DNA of 64,000 nt, taken from contig NZ_CP007440.1 of NCBI RefSeq assembly GCF_001579845.1, positions 4,858,029-4,922,028 of the forward strand, written 5' to 3'. How positions within the stretch are numbered: the stretch's first letter is position 1; every line of letters begins with the position of its first letter. Below the pieces are notes generated by a model. That model ran no database searches. It was not told the DNA's origin and was given only the letters and a program-made list of their open reading frames with translations. The stretch comes from Rhodoplanes sp. Z2-YC6860. GTDB lineage: Bacteria; Pseudomonadota; Alphaproteobacteria; Rhizobiales; Xanthobacteraceae. Of the stretch, positions 42,928 through 51,429 are shown in pieces. The translations under genes were made by a program, and so were the position numbers.

Positions 42928-44529
42928 ATGTACCTGCGCAGGACTACCGGCTCCCTCCTCCTGCTCGCCGCCCTGACCATCACCCCGGCTTCGGCTGGCG
43001 AAATCTTCCGCATTGCCGGCAAGGGAGATTTCAAGTCGCTTGATCCGTTTTCCTTGAACGAAATCCTGACGCTGGGCCTCCATGGCCAAATCAGCGAAGG
43101 ATTGACCAAGCGGGATCGTGACCTGAAGATCGTGCCCGGTCTCGCCGTATCTTGGGAAACTCCGGAGCCGACCCGCTGGCGTTTTCACCTGCGCCGCGGC
43201 GTCAAATTCCAAAGTGGCGACGACTTCACTGCCGATGACGTCGTGTTCTCCGCAGATCGCGTCCGCGCCCAGGGCAGCGACGTCAAAAACATGCTCCCGG
43301 CCGATGTGAAGAGCGTGCTCAAGGTTGACGATTACACGGTCGACTTCGTGCTTGAGCATTCCAACCCGATCCTCAACGCGAGCTTCGACACTTGGTACAT
43401 GGTCTCGAAGAAATGGGCCGAGCGCGTCGGGGCTGTGGCTCCTGTTTCCGCGGCACAGAGTGGCTACGCCTCCACTCACGCGAACGGCACCGGTCCGTTC
43501 TTGGTCGCTGACCACGTCCCCGGCTTGAAGACGACCTTCGTCCCCAACCCGCACTGGTGGGGCAAGCCGCAGCACAATTTCGACCGCGTCGAGTATGTGA
43601 CGATTGCCAACGACGCCACTCGGGTTGCCGCATTGCAGTCCGGCGAAGTTGACATGATCGACCCCGTGCCGCTGCAGGACATCGAGCGCCTTCGCGGCGC
43701 CGGCCTCAAAGTGCTGACGGGCCCGGAAACCCGCTCGATGTTCTTCGGCTTCGATCAAAGCCGCGATGAGCTGCTGGTGTCGGACATCAAGGGCCGCAAC
43801 CCGTTCAAGGACGAGCGCGTTCGCCGTGCCTTTGCGCTGGCATTGAACCTCCAGGCCATCCACGACAAGGTGATGCGAGGAAATTCTGTAATTGCCTCGT
43901 CAATCGTTTCGCCACTGGTGTTTCCGGACGTCAAGAACATTGACCGTCAGCCATACGACCCCGAGGAGGCCAAGCGTCTGCTGGCACAAGCGGGTTATCC
44001 GCACGGATTTTCATTCGGTCTTGCGTGCACAAATGATCGGTACGTTCGCGACGCGGATCTTTGTTCAGTCGGCGCATCCATGCTGGCCAAGGTCGGCCTG
44101 CGTGCTCAACTCGACATCCAGCCGAAGGCTCGTTTCTTCGCCCAGGTCGGCGCGGCGGGTGGCTACAAAGTCCCCGGCGCTTTTCTGCTCGGCTGGGTCG
44201 CCGTCTCCAACGACGCTCTCGATCCGCTGTTCAATTTGATTATGACCAGGGACGGCAAGGGCCAGGGCTCATATAACCTTGGCGGCATCTCGAATGCCAA
44301 GATCGACGCGCTCGGAGCGCAGATCCGCACCGAAACCGACAACCTCAAGCGCCACGGCCTGATCATGCAGGCCCTCCAGACCGTGCGAGACCACACTCTG
44401 GTGGTCCCGCTGCATCAGCAGACCCTCGCATGGGGCACCGCTGCAGACGTCACCGTCGAACAACGGGCCGACGGCCAGATCCAATTCTCGACCTACTCCA
44501 AGCATCCGACCACCGTTGGAGCAAAATGA
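42928..44529 (+). CDS. ABC transporter substrate-binding protein (SBP_bac_5, peptide/nickel type)
   Basis: 533 residues. A signal peptide (GSLLLLAALTITPASAG) precedes the family core: KSLDPFSLNEI, EGLTKRD, WRFHLRRGVKFQSGDDFTADDVVFS, and later NPFKDERVRRAFALALN and YDPEEAKRLLAQAGYPHG. It is a cluster C periplasmic binder for oligopeptides, metal chelates, or other small solutes. The start at 42928 fits the signal peptide; the longer frame from 42688 overlaps the EAL gene. It is followed at 6 bp by the first permease gene. Confidence 0.93.
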   Translation: MYLRRTTGSLLLLAALTITPASAGEIFRIAGKGDFKSLDPFSLNEILTLGLHGQISEGLTKRDRDLKIVPGLAVSWETPEPTRWRFHLRRGVKFQSGDDFTADDVVFSADRVRAQGSDVKNMLPADVKSVLKVDDYTVDFVLEHSNPILNASFDTWYMVSKKWAERVGAVAPVSAAQSGYASTHANGTGPFLVADHVPGLKTTFVPNPHWWGKPQHNFDRVEYVTIANDATRVAALQSGEVDMIDPVPLQDIERLRGAGLKVLTGPETRSMFFGFDQSRDELLVSDIKGRNPFKDERVRRAFALALNLQAIHDKVMRGNSVIASSIVSPLVFPDVKNIDRQPYDPEEAKRLLAQAGYPHGFSFGLACTNDRYVRDADLCSVGASMLAKVGLRAQLDIQPKARFFAQVGAAGGYKVPGAFLLGWVAVSNDALDPLFNLIMTRDGKGQGSYNLGGISNAKIDALGAQIRTETDNLKRHGLIMQALQTVRDHTLVVPLHQQTLAWGTAADVTVEQRADGQIQFSTYSKHPTTVGAK

Positions 44530-44535
44530 GGCGCC

Positions 44536-45513
44536 ATGGTCGTCCTCGCTCTCCGCAGGCTGACGCAGACTGCAGCCGTTCTCGCGGTGGCCTGCGTCCT
44601 TGCCTTTGCGATGGCGAAGAATGCCGGAGACCCGGTCGCGCAGATGCTCGGCAACAGCGCGACCACCCAGGATCAAGCGGATCTGCGACATAAGCTCGGT
44701 CTCGATCGTCCGGCTGCCGAGCAAATGTGGCGCTACGCATCTTCAATGGCCACCGGCGACTTCGGCACCTCCTACCAGTACGGCCGCCCGGTGCTGGCGC
44801 TGGTCGCCGAGCGCATCCCGGCGACCGCCGAGCTCTCCATCGTGGCCGGCGTCCTTTCGTTGCTGATCGCCCTGCCGTTGGGAATGTGCGCCGCGGAAAA
44901 GCCGGATACTTTCGCTGCGCGTGCTGGGATGGCATTCGCTTCCATCGGCGTTTCGCTCCCGACCTTCATGCTGGGCACGCTCGCGGTGATCTTTCTTGCC
45001 GGTCGGTGGCGCCTGTTTCCCTCGTTCGGCCGGGGCGAAGTTATCGACCTCGGATTCTGGAGCACTGGTCTGCTGACAGCGTCGGGCTGGCGTTCCATTG
45101 TCTTGCCGGCGTGCACGCTCGCATTGTTTCAGGCAGCCACGATCGCAAAGATCGTCCGCGCCGAAGCACTCGCGGCCTACGCAGCCCCACACATCGTCGC
45201 CGCACGCGCCCGGGGCCTTCCTGAGGCCGTCGTGCGCCGTCACGTCGCGCGCACGATAACAGTCCCCGTCGCGACCGTTACCGCAGTCCAGTTCGGGACT
45301 ATCGTTGCTTACGCCATCGTGACCGAGTCCGTATTCCAATGGCCCGGGCTCGGTTCTCTGCTGATCGGCGCCGTGCGCTCCGCAGACGTTCCGGTGCTTG
45401 CAGCATACGTCGTGCTTGCGGCCGGCTTCTTCACCGCCATGAGCTTCGTGGTCGACGTTCTGCAGATTCGTCTCGACCCGCGGGTCCGCGATGCCGCGGA
45501 GACGATGCCATGA
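44536..45513 (+). CDS. ABC transporter permease (DppB/NikB-like)
   Basis: 325 residues with six membrane segments. The family segments are LRHKLGLDRPAAEQMWRY, GDFGTSYQYGRPV and the ATPase-contact loop after GYAAPHIVAARARGLPEAVV-like sequence (YAAPHIVAARARGLP), ending near QFGTIVAYAIVTESVFQWPG. It forms the inner-membrane pore together with the next permease, whose start overlaps its stop by 4 bp. The substrate follows that of the adjacent binding protein. Confidence 0.92.
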   Translation: MVVLALRRLTQTAAVLAVACVLAFAMAKNAGDPVAQMLGNSATTQDQADLRHKLGLDRPAAEQMWRYASSMATGDFGTSYQYGRPVLALVAERIPATAELSIVAGVLSLLIALPLGMCAAEKPDTFAARAGMAFASIGVSLPTFMLGTLAVIFLAGRWRLFPSFGRGEVIDLGFWSTGLLTASGWRSIVLPACTLALFQAATIAKIVRAEALAAYAAPHIVAARARGLPEAVVRRHVARTITVPVATVTAVQFGTIVAYAIVTESVFQWPGLGSLLIGAVRSADVPVLAAYVVLAAGFFTAMSFVVDVLQIRLDPRVRDAAETMP

Positions 45514-46364
45514 CGACCGCTGCGCTACGTTCCGTAACCTTATCCACGCGCTCCGCACTCGCGGCGGTGCTCGTGCTGTTTCTGCTGCTCGCATTCCTTG
45601 CTCCGTTGATCGCCCCGCAGAACGTTCTGGATCCGGCTGCAATCGATGTCCTCGACGCCGAGACGGCTCCAGGTTGGGCTCACTGGTTCGGAACAGATAT
45701 GCAGGGGCGCGATATGCTGTCGGCAATTCTCTACGGCCTGCGCATCTCAATCGCGGTGGCTCTCGTTGCAATGATCATGTCCTGCATCCTCGGATCGCTG
45801 CTCGGCGCCGCGGCAGGCGCGTTCGGCGGATGGACCGACGCCATTGTGATGCGCGCTGCCGATCTCCAACTCGCGTTTCCGGCGCTTCTGACGGCCCTCC
45901 TGATTGAGGGCGTGATCGCCGCTGCGACCGGCGGACGACCGGACGCCTTCGGCTTCTGGACAGTCGCCTTTTCCATCGGTTTGACTTACTGGGCGCAATA
46001 CGCGCGCGCAGTGCGCTCAGCTGCGATCGCCGAATCGACCAAGGACTACGTCCTCGCCGCCCGTATGTCGGGCATGTCGACATGGAGGCTTCTCACCCGG
46101 GAGATCCTGCCCAACGCAGCGGTGCCGCTCGCTCCGATCGCAGCTGTGAACTTCGCCTGCGCAATCATGGCGGAAGCCACACTCTCATTCCTGGGCATTG
46201 GTCTTCAGCCGTCGCAACCCTCGCTCGGCACGCTCTTGCGTTTGGGCAACGACGCCGCATTGAGCTTGCCCTGGGTCCTCGCCTTTCCTGCTGCAGTCCT
46301 CGCCATTCTGACCGTGTCCGCAAACCTGTTCGGCGACGAAATATCGCGCGGAACATCGCGATGA
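45510..46364 (+). CDS. ABC transporter permease (DppC/NikC-like)
   Basis: 284 residues with about six membrane segments. The N-terminal segment LAAVLVLFLLLAFLAPLIAP and GTDMQGRDMLSAILYGLRIS are standard for DppC/OppC proteins. The EAA-type loop is DYVLAARMSGMSTWRLLTRE with ILPN. It starts in an ATGA overlap with the previous permease and overlaps the first ATPase by 4 bp, so the operon is translationally tight. Confidence 0.92.
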   Translation: MTTAALRSVTLSTRSALAAVLVLFLLLAFLAPLIAPQNVLDPAAIDVLDAETAPGWAHWFGTDMQGRDMLSAILYGLRISIAVALVAMIMSCILGSLLGAAAGAFGGWTDAIVMRAADLQLAFPALLTALLIEGVIAAATGGRPDAFGFWTVAFSIGLTYWAQYARAVRSAAIAESTKDYVLAARMSGMSTWRLLTREILPNAAVPLAPIAAVNFACAIMAEATLSFLGIGLQPSQPSLGTLLRLGNDAALSLPWVLAFPAAVLAILTVSANLFGDEISRGTSR

Positions 46365-47146
46365 ACGAAGCTCTCAAAATCACAGAGCTCAGCGTGGACT
46401 ACGCGACGCCCTATGGCCGTAAGCCAGCCTTGCGCGAGGTAACGCTCGCCCTGACTGAAGGGCGCGTCCTGGGCATTGTTGGCGAGTCAGGCTCCGGAAA
46501 GTCGACGCTTCTACACGCCATTGCACGTTTGCTGCCTGCCGCCGCCACGATCACCACCGGAACGATCGAGTGCCTTGGCACACGAATAGACGCGATGACC
46601 CCGCGCGAATTCGCTCCGTTCCGCGGGCGGATAATATCCGCAATGGTCCAGGACGCCGGATCTGGTCTGCACCCGTTGATGACGATCGGCGCCCAGATCG
46701 ACGAAACGCTTCGCTATATCGCGCCAGAGACCACTTCAGGCCGGTCCTCGGCCGCGGATCTGATGAAGAGGGTCGGTCTCGACCCGGCGCTTGCGGACCG
46801 CCATCCGCACCGCCTGTCCGGCGGACAACGCCAACGCGTCGGGCTTGCTCTTGCGCTCGCTGGCGCACCCAAGATCCTGCTCGCCGATGAGCCAACCGCC
46901 TCGCTCGACACCATCGGACGGCTCGAATTTGCCGAACTCCTCCGCGATACCGTCAGAACTGCCGGCATTGCCGCCATGCTGGTGTCACACGACGTAGGCC
47001 TGATCGGCGCAGTAGCCGATGACATTGCAGTGGTTCTTGACGGCCGCGTCGTCGAACGGGGAAGCGTCGGTGGCATACTGCGGGCACCACAGCACGGCTA
47101 CACGCAAACCCTGATCGCGGCCTCCGCGCGTGCGAGCGCCGCATGA
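46361..47146 (+). CDS. ABC transporter ATP-binding protein (DppD/NikD-like)
   Basis: 261 residues. Walker A is GESGSGKST, the signature is LSGGQRQR, Walker B is ILLADEPTASLD and the switch His is in VSHDVG. It ends shortly after the nucleotide domain and lacks the C-terminal extension of OppD/DppD, matching the shorter NikD/NikE size, which hints at metal or small-solute import. It overlaps the next ATPase gene by 4 bp, and the two should form a heterodimer. Confidence 0.93.
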   Translation: MNEALKITELSVDYATPYGRKPALREVTLALTEGRVLGIVGESGSGKSTLLHAIARLLPAAATITTGTIECLGTRIDAMTPREFAPFRGRIISAMVQDAGSGLHPLMTIGAQIDETLRYIAPETTSGRSSAADLMKRVGLDPALADRHPHRLSGGQRQRVGLALALAGAPKILLADEPTASLDTIGRLEFAELLRDTVRTAGIAAMLVSHDVGLIGAVADDIAVVLDGRVVERGSVGGILRAPQHGYTQTLIAASARASAA

Positions 47147-47916
47147 TCGAGCTCCGCGGCGTGACCCACCGATACGCCCGCCGGTCGCTCTTCGACGGTC
47201 TGCTGGGTCGTCCGGAGCACGCACCGGTCGTCGAAGACGTAAGCCTGACCATCGCGCCCGGCGAGACGCTCTGCCTGGTGGGCCAGTCAGGCGCCGGCAA
47301 ATCTACCGTCGGCCGCATCGCCGCGGGCATCCTGGCTCCTTCCGCCGGCGTCGTGATCGGCAAGCCCAGGGTTAGGATGGTTTTCCAGGATCATGCCGGC
47401 AGCCTCAATCCACGCCGCCGGATCGGCGCCATGCTAGCGGACGCACTCACGCCGGACGACGGACGGGCCCCCGCCGATCTGCTGCGCGAAGTAGGTCTTC
47501 CGCCGGACTTCGCCGAGCGCCGGCCGCATGAGATGTCCGGCGGACAGCGCCAGCGCGTCGCCATCGCCCGCGCGCTCGCCGGCCTGCCGGACCTGCTGGT
47601 GCTGGACGAGCCGACCTCGGCGCTCGACGTCTCAACCCAAGTCGAGATACTCGGCCTGCTCCGTTCGGTGAAAGAAGCTGGCCGCCTGTCGTTCCTGCTG
47701 ATCACCCACGATCTGTCGGTCGCGGGCAGGCTGGCCGATCGCATCGCGGTGATGCGCAGCGGCCGCGTCCTGGAAACCGGCCCTGCGTCCCAGATCCTTA
47801 CGCCGGGCGGAGCAACCGATCCCTATACCTGCGCGCTCGTCCAGGCATGGCAGCGGATGGCCCCGCCATTGCCGGTGCACGCTAGAGCTCGCGTACCGGC
47901 GTACGCAGCCGCCTGA
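47143..47916 (+). CDS. ABC transporter ATP-binding protein (DppF/NikE-like)
   Basis: 257 residues. Walker A is GQSGAGKST, signature MSGGQRQR, Walker B LLVLDEPTSALD and switch His in ITHDLS. The N-terminal VTHRYARRSLFDG resembles DppF/NikE rather than DppD. The four transporter genes from 44536 onward overlap or are separated by a few bases. About 240 bp of gene-free sequence follow, leading to tRNA-Gly. Confidence 0.92.
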   Translation: MIELRGVTHRYARRSLFDGLLGRPEHAPVVEDVSLTIAPGETLCLVGQSGAGKSTVGRIAAGILAPSAGVVIGKPRVRMVFQDHAGSLNPRRRIGAMLADALTPDDGRAPADLLREVGLPPDFAERRPHEMSGGQRQRVAIARALAGLPDLLVLDEPTSALDVSTQVEILGLLRSVKEAGRLSFLLITHDLSVAGRLADRIAVMRSGRVLETGPASQILTPGGATDPYTCALVQAWQRMAPPLPVHARARVPAYAAA

Positions 47917-48156
47917 CGGCAGGCTGATCGGCAGGAAGACGGCTGCGCAAAGACGGGCCGCGCTGCGCTCGGCATCGTCTCACGACGAACCGAGAGATTG
48001 ATCAACGAATATCTCGGTGTGGCTCAACGCCTTCCTGACGGCATGTTGTTCCGCATGCGAACGGGTTCTGAGTATCGCGAAGCCACACTCGGGCGCGATT
48101 TCGTGACAATCCGTGAGCTTGTGTTTTCCGGCGACAAGCGGCGCCTAATGGATAAA

Positions 48157-48230
48157 TGGAGCGGGTGAAGGGAATCGAACCCTCGTATTCAGCTTGGAAG
48201 GCTGCTGCTCTACCATTGAGCTACACCCGC
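48157..48230 (-). tRNA. tRNA-Gly (TCC)
   Basis: Acceptor GCGGGTG/CACCCGC, anticodon loop CTTCCAA with anticodon TCC, T-loop GTTCGAT, encoded CCA. 74 nt. Confidence 0.97.
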
Positions 48231-48273
48231 GCCGGGCAGAACCAGGTCATAGGACCGGGGCATCAAGCGAAGA

Positions 48274-48359
48274 TGGTGGGAGAGGTAGGACTCGAACCTA
48301 CGAAGGCGTAAGCCAGCGGATTTACAGTCCGCCCCCTTTGCCACTCGGGACACTCTCCC
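48274..48359 (-). tRNA. tRNA-Tyr (GTA)
   Basis: Acceptor GGGAGAG/CTCTCCC, anticodon GTA in CTGTAAA, a long variable arm as expected for tRNA-Tyr, and encoded CCA. 86 nt. Confidence 0.97.
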
Positions 48360-48601
48360 AAACCGTCGCACCGCATTGATCCCAAAGGACAAACAGGGGA
48401 AGCCCCAGTCCGGCGAACAAGTCCGGCGAAACGCCGGGCTTTATGGTCATGGCACCGCTCGAAGTCAAGGAAGGCGCGCGGCCCGCGTCGCACTTTCCCG
48501 CAGGCGAAGGCCTTGGCCGGATTGCAGGAAATCGCTGCGGCCGATATCGAGACCCTTCAGCACCCGCCGCAACCCGTGGCGGCCAGGACGGTTGCCCAGC
48601 G

Positions 48602-49462
48602 ATGCCCAAATTCGAACGACCCAAGGGCGGCCCCCCCGGCGGTCCGCCGCGACCCGGAACCCGGTCCGGAGCCAAGCCGGGCACCACCCACGAGCAAGCC
48701 GACCGGCGCGAACGCTTCGAACGTGCCCGCAGAGACAGCTTGAAGCCTGCCGACGACACCGCGGTGCTCTATGGCTGGCACACCGTGACCGCGGCGCTCG
48801 CCAACCCGAACCGGCAGCTCCGCAAGTTCCTCGCCACCGACAATGCCGCCCGCCGCCTCGCCGACGAAAATATCGCCTCCCCTCGCGCCCCCGAAATCGT
48901 GCGGCCCGACGCGATCGCAGCGCGATTGCCGCCCGACGCCGTGCATCAAGGCCTCTATGTCGAGGCCAATCCCCTGCCCTCGCCCGCGATCGAAGAGCTT
49001 GCGACCACCGGCATGGTGCTGGTGCTCGATCAGATCACCGACCCGCACAACGTCGGCGCAATCTTCCGCTCGGCTGCGGCCTTCGCGGCAACGGCGATCG
49101 TCACCACGGCGCGGCACAGCCCTGAAGCGACCGGCGTGCTGGCCAAGGCCGCGTCCGGTGCGCTGGAGCATGTGCCCCTCGTCACAGTGCAGAATCTTGC
49201 CCGCGCCATGGCGGAATTGAAGGAACGTGGCTTCCTCGTGGTCGGTCTCGACTCGAGCGGCGCGGACGATCTCGCGGCACTGCCGCTGCGCGCACCGCTT
49301 GCGCTGGTGCTTGGCGCCGAAGGCAAAGGACTGCGCCAGCTCACGCGCGATACGTGCGACAGTGTCGCCCGGCTCGATCTGCCGGGCGCGATCCAAAGCC
49401 TCAACGTGTCGAACGCGGCCGCGCTCGCGCTTTACGTCGCGCACACCGGGCTGAAACGCTGA
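48602..49462 (+). CDS. rlmB: 23S rRNA 2'-O-ribose methyltransferase RlmB (SpoU/TrmH family)
   Basis: 286 residues. The first 45 residues are basic and Gly/Pro-rich (PKFERPKGGPPGGPPRPG). The substrate-binding domain begins at VLYGWHTVTAAL, and the SPOUT trefoil-knot motifs are LDQITDPHNVGAIFRSA, LVLGAEGKGL and AIQSLNVSNAAALALY. The enzyme methylates G2251 (E. coli numbering) of 23S rRNA using SAM. It is divergent from tRNA-Tyr and tRNA-Gly, a location I recall for rlmB in related genera. The start at 48602 is chosen because the frame upstream to 48443 reads poorly. Confidence 0.93.
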   Translation: MPKFERPKGGPPGGPPRPGTRSGAKPGTTHEQADRRERFERARRDSLKPADDTAVLYGWHTVTAALANPNRQLRKFLATDNAARRLADENIASPRAPEIVRPDAIAARLPPDAVHQGLYVEANPLPSPAIEELATTGMVLVLDQITDPHNVGAIFRSAAAFAATAIVTTARHSPEATGVLAKAASGALEHVPLVTVQNLARAMAELKERGFLVVGLDSSGADDLAALPLRAPLALVLGAEGKGLRQLTRDTCDSVARLDLPGAIQSLNVSNAAALALYVAHTGLKR

Positions 49463-49516
49463 ACTCCTGGCAGCGTTTCCTCGGCGAGCCGCGTCACACT
49501 TCGCCTGAAAGCGCTC

Positions 49517-50458
49517 CTAGTCGTTCCGCTGGATCGAGATGATGCGGGCGTTCGGCGCCGATACATAACCCGGCACGGTCGGGTAGTTGCGGTATGTGCC
49601 ATAGGGCCGATACCCGCCCTCACCATACGGATGATAGCTGTAGGCGGTGCAGCGATAGGCCCGGTGGCCGAGATCCCGGCTGTCGATCTGACAGAGCTTC
49701 CACGCCGGATCGGGCCGCAGATTTGGATACACCGTGACAAGGCCGTCGCTGGTCTGAACCTCGCCCGGCACTTCGATGACGGCCGCGCTCGCAATCGACG
49801 GCGCCTGCCGCGGCACATCGACCACAACCGGCGGCGGAGCGTAGGCCGGAAAGTGTTCGATGCGGTCCGCAGTGACCGGCGGTTCGTGCCGCTCGGCATG
49901 TTGCGGCATGATACGAGCCGGCTCGCGGTGCGGCCGCGCCTCCTCACGGCGATAGCGTGGTGGGACTTGAGGCTCCGCGATCCGCTGCTGCATGCCCGGT
50001 TGCTGCGTGTTGCGCGCCGCAGGCTCTGCAATCACACTTGAGAGCCCCGCATCCGGCTCGGACTTCGCAATGGCCTGCGCCTTCACCGGCTCGGGCCCGG
50101 TCACGGCGACAGGCTCAGGCTTGGCAATCTTCGCCGGCGGAGCCGTCGCGGGCTCCGGCTTTGCGACAACCACAGGCTCGCGCTTGGCTTCGGGCTTGAT
50201 CTTATCCTTTGCTGCGGCGGCTGCGACCGGTTCGGGCGATACCTTGTTCGGAACGGTGTTGGCGGGATTGCCGGCCGTCGATGCAGCCGGCTTCTGAGCG
50301 GCCCGGGTCTGCGGTTGCGCCGCCCGCTGCGCTGCCGCGGCTTCAGCCGCCGCCTGTGCGCGGCAGGCGTCGTCGAAGCACTCGCGGTCGGCGACGGCGT
50401 GGGTTGCGATCAGAGTGGCCGATGCAGCCAGTGCGATGAACGTGATGCGGCGGGACAT
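49517..50458 (-). CDS. Exported Pro/Ala-rich protein of unknown function
   Basis: 313 residues. A signal peptide (ITFIALAASATLIATHAVA) is followed by DRECFDDACRAQAAAE, a long Ala/Lys/Pro/Glu spacer with repeated KPEP/GPEP units (about residues 80-150), an Arg/His/Pro-rich stretch, and a more compact C-terminus with two Cys (WKLCQIDSRD, YRCTAYSYHPYG). The spacer suggests a periplasm-spanning or cell-wall-associated protein. The start at 50458 has GGGGAT; an in-frame ATG is at 50470. No family recognised. Confidence 0.7.
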   Translation of the reverse strand: MSRRITFIALAASATLIATHAVADRECFDDACRAQAAAEAAAAQRAAQPQTRAAQKPAASTAGNPANTVPNKVSPEPVAAAAAKDKIKPEAKREPVVVAKPEPATAPPAKIAKPEPVAVTGPEPVKAQAIAKSEPDAGLSSVIAEPAARNTQQPGMQQRIAEPQVPPRYRREEARPHREPARIMPQHAERHEPPVTADRIEHFPAYAPPPVVVDVPRQAPSIASAAVIEVPGEVQTSDGLVTVYPNLRPDPAWKLCQIDSRDLGHRAYRCTAYSYHPYGEGGYRPYGTYRNYPTVPGYVSAPNARIISIQRND

Positions 50459-50561
50459 GACGATCCCCATGTATTGGTGCCGTTGTGCCGCATCATTGTA
50501 GCTGCTTTCAGTCTTGCTTCCTCTTGGCCCGCGGTGGCCGCGCGGGCGCTTCAACAAGTTT

Positions 50562-51128
50562 CTAGTGTTGACGCCTGCGCCGCCCGTTGGGCGGGAAGAC
50601 AACATCGGGTTGATAGAACGTCGCTGGATCCGTGACGGTCGCCGGCATGGAGCCGCCATCCGACATGCCGGACGAATACATCTGCTGCGGCGCGCTCGAT
50701 CGCCGGACTGGCGGCGCGACGTCCGATGACGATGACGACCAGTTGCGCGAGAATGGTTCCGCGGCTTGCGGGCCTTCGGGCCCATCGTCGATCTCGTTGC
50801 GGCCGCGCGGCGGCGGACGGCCATAACGCGGATGATACGAGTTGCGCGGCTCGTAAACCGGGTTCGGACGAATCAGCGAACCGCCGTAGACCGTGACCGT
50901 GCCGTGACCCGGCCGCGCCAGACCCCAGTCGCCTTCCACAACCGCATAGGACGCATCGCGGCCGTTGATCACGATCGGGACGCCCGGCCGCGTTGGAATC
51001 GCGATGACAGGCCCCTCTTCGTCGGCGCGCGCGGGCACGGTGGCGGCGAACGCAACGAGTCCCGACAACACCGCGACGCCGAACGCAAACCCACGCACCA
51101 TGGCCGAACTCCACCTCATGAACGGCAT
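50562..51128 (-). CDS. Exported protein of unknown function
   Basis: 188 residues with a signal segment (GFAFGVAVLSGLVAFAATVPARA). The mature region has PVIAIPTRPGVPIVINGRDA with GDWGLARPGHGTVTVYGG, which suggests small beta strands, followed by a Pro/Arg/Ser-rich tail ending PPNGRRRRQH. I have seen similar hypothetical proteins in Bradyrhizobium-like genomes but know no function. ATGs at 51128, 51119 and 51098 are possible starts, none with a strong ribosome site. It is on the same strand as the preceding Pro-rich protein, about 100 bp upstream. Confidence 0.65.
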   Translation of the reverse strand: MPFMRWSSAMVRGFAFGVAVLSGLVAFAATVPARADEEGPVIAIPTRPGVPIVINGRDASYAVVEGDWGLARPGHGTVTVYGGSLIRPNPVYEPRNSYHPRYGRPPPRGRNEIDDGPEGPQAAEPFSRNWSSSSSDVAPPVRRSSAPQQMYSSGMSDGGSMPATVTDPATFYQPDVVFPPNGRRRRQH

Positions 51129-51429
51129 TTTAGACGAACTGTTCCTTCGTCCGGTGAATCGCTCGACGGAATTGCGCGGTATCATTAATTGCGCGTGAGG
51201 CAGCGTCGTCAAAGCGACGTGGCAATCGGGCGACTGAGGGTTAACGCTCTGTGCGTTTATCGCGCGTTCCGGAATTTATTGCGCCGCAAGCCGCATCCCT
51301 ACGACTTTAGACGTAAGACATGATGTGAACAGACGCTCTGTTAACCGCGTCGTATCCCTCTCTGGAGGAGCCGCAATTGCTGGCGTGGCGGCCCCGCACA
51401 AAGGCAACAATCAGAGACAAGGGGGGCCC
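51129..51429. other. Intergenic, divergent promoters
   Basis: Between divergent genes; presumably carries both promoters. An AT-richer stretch (TATCATTAATTG near 51180) is visible, but no clear operator. The ribosome site AAGGGGGG of the MHS transporter lies at its right end. Confidence 0.4.

Noticed and set aside
48157-48359. tRNA-associated integration site with attachment repeat
   Set aside because: No integrase in the window and no repeat of the tRNA 3' ends noticed elsewhere.
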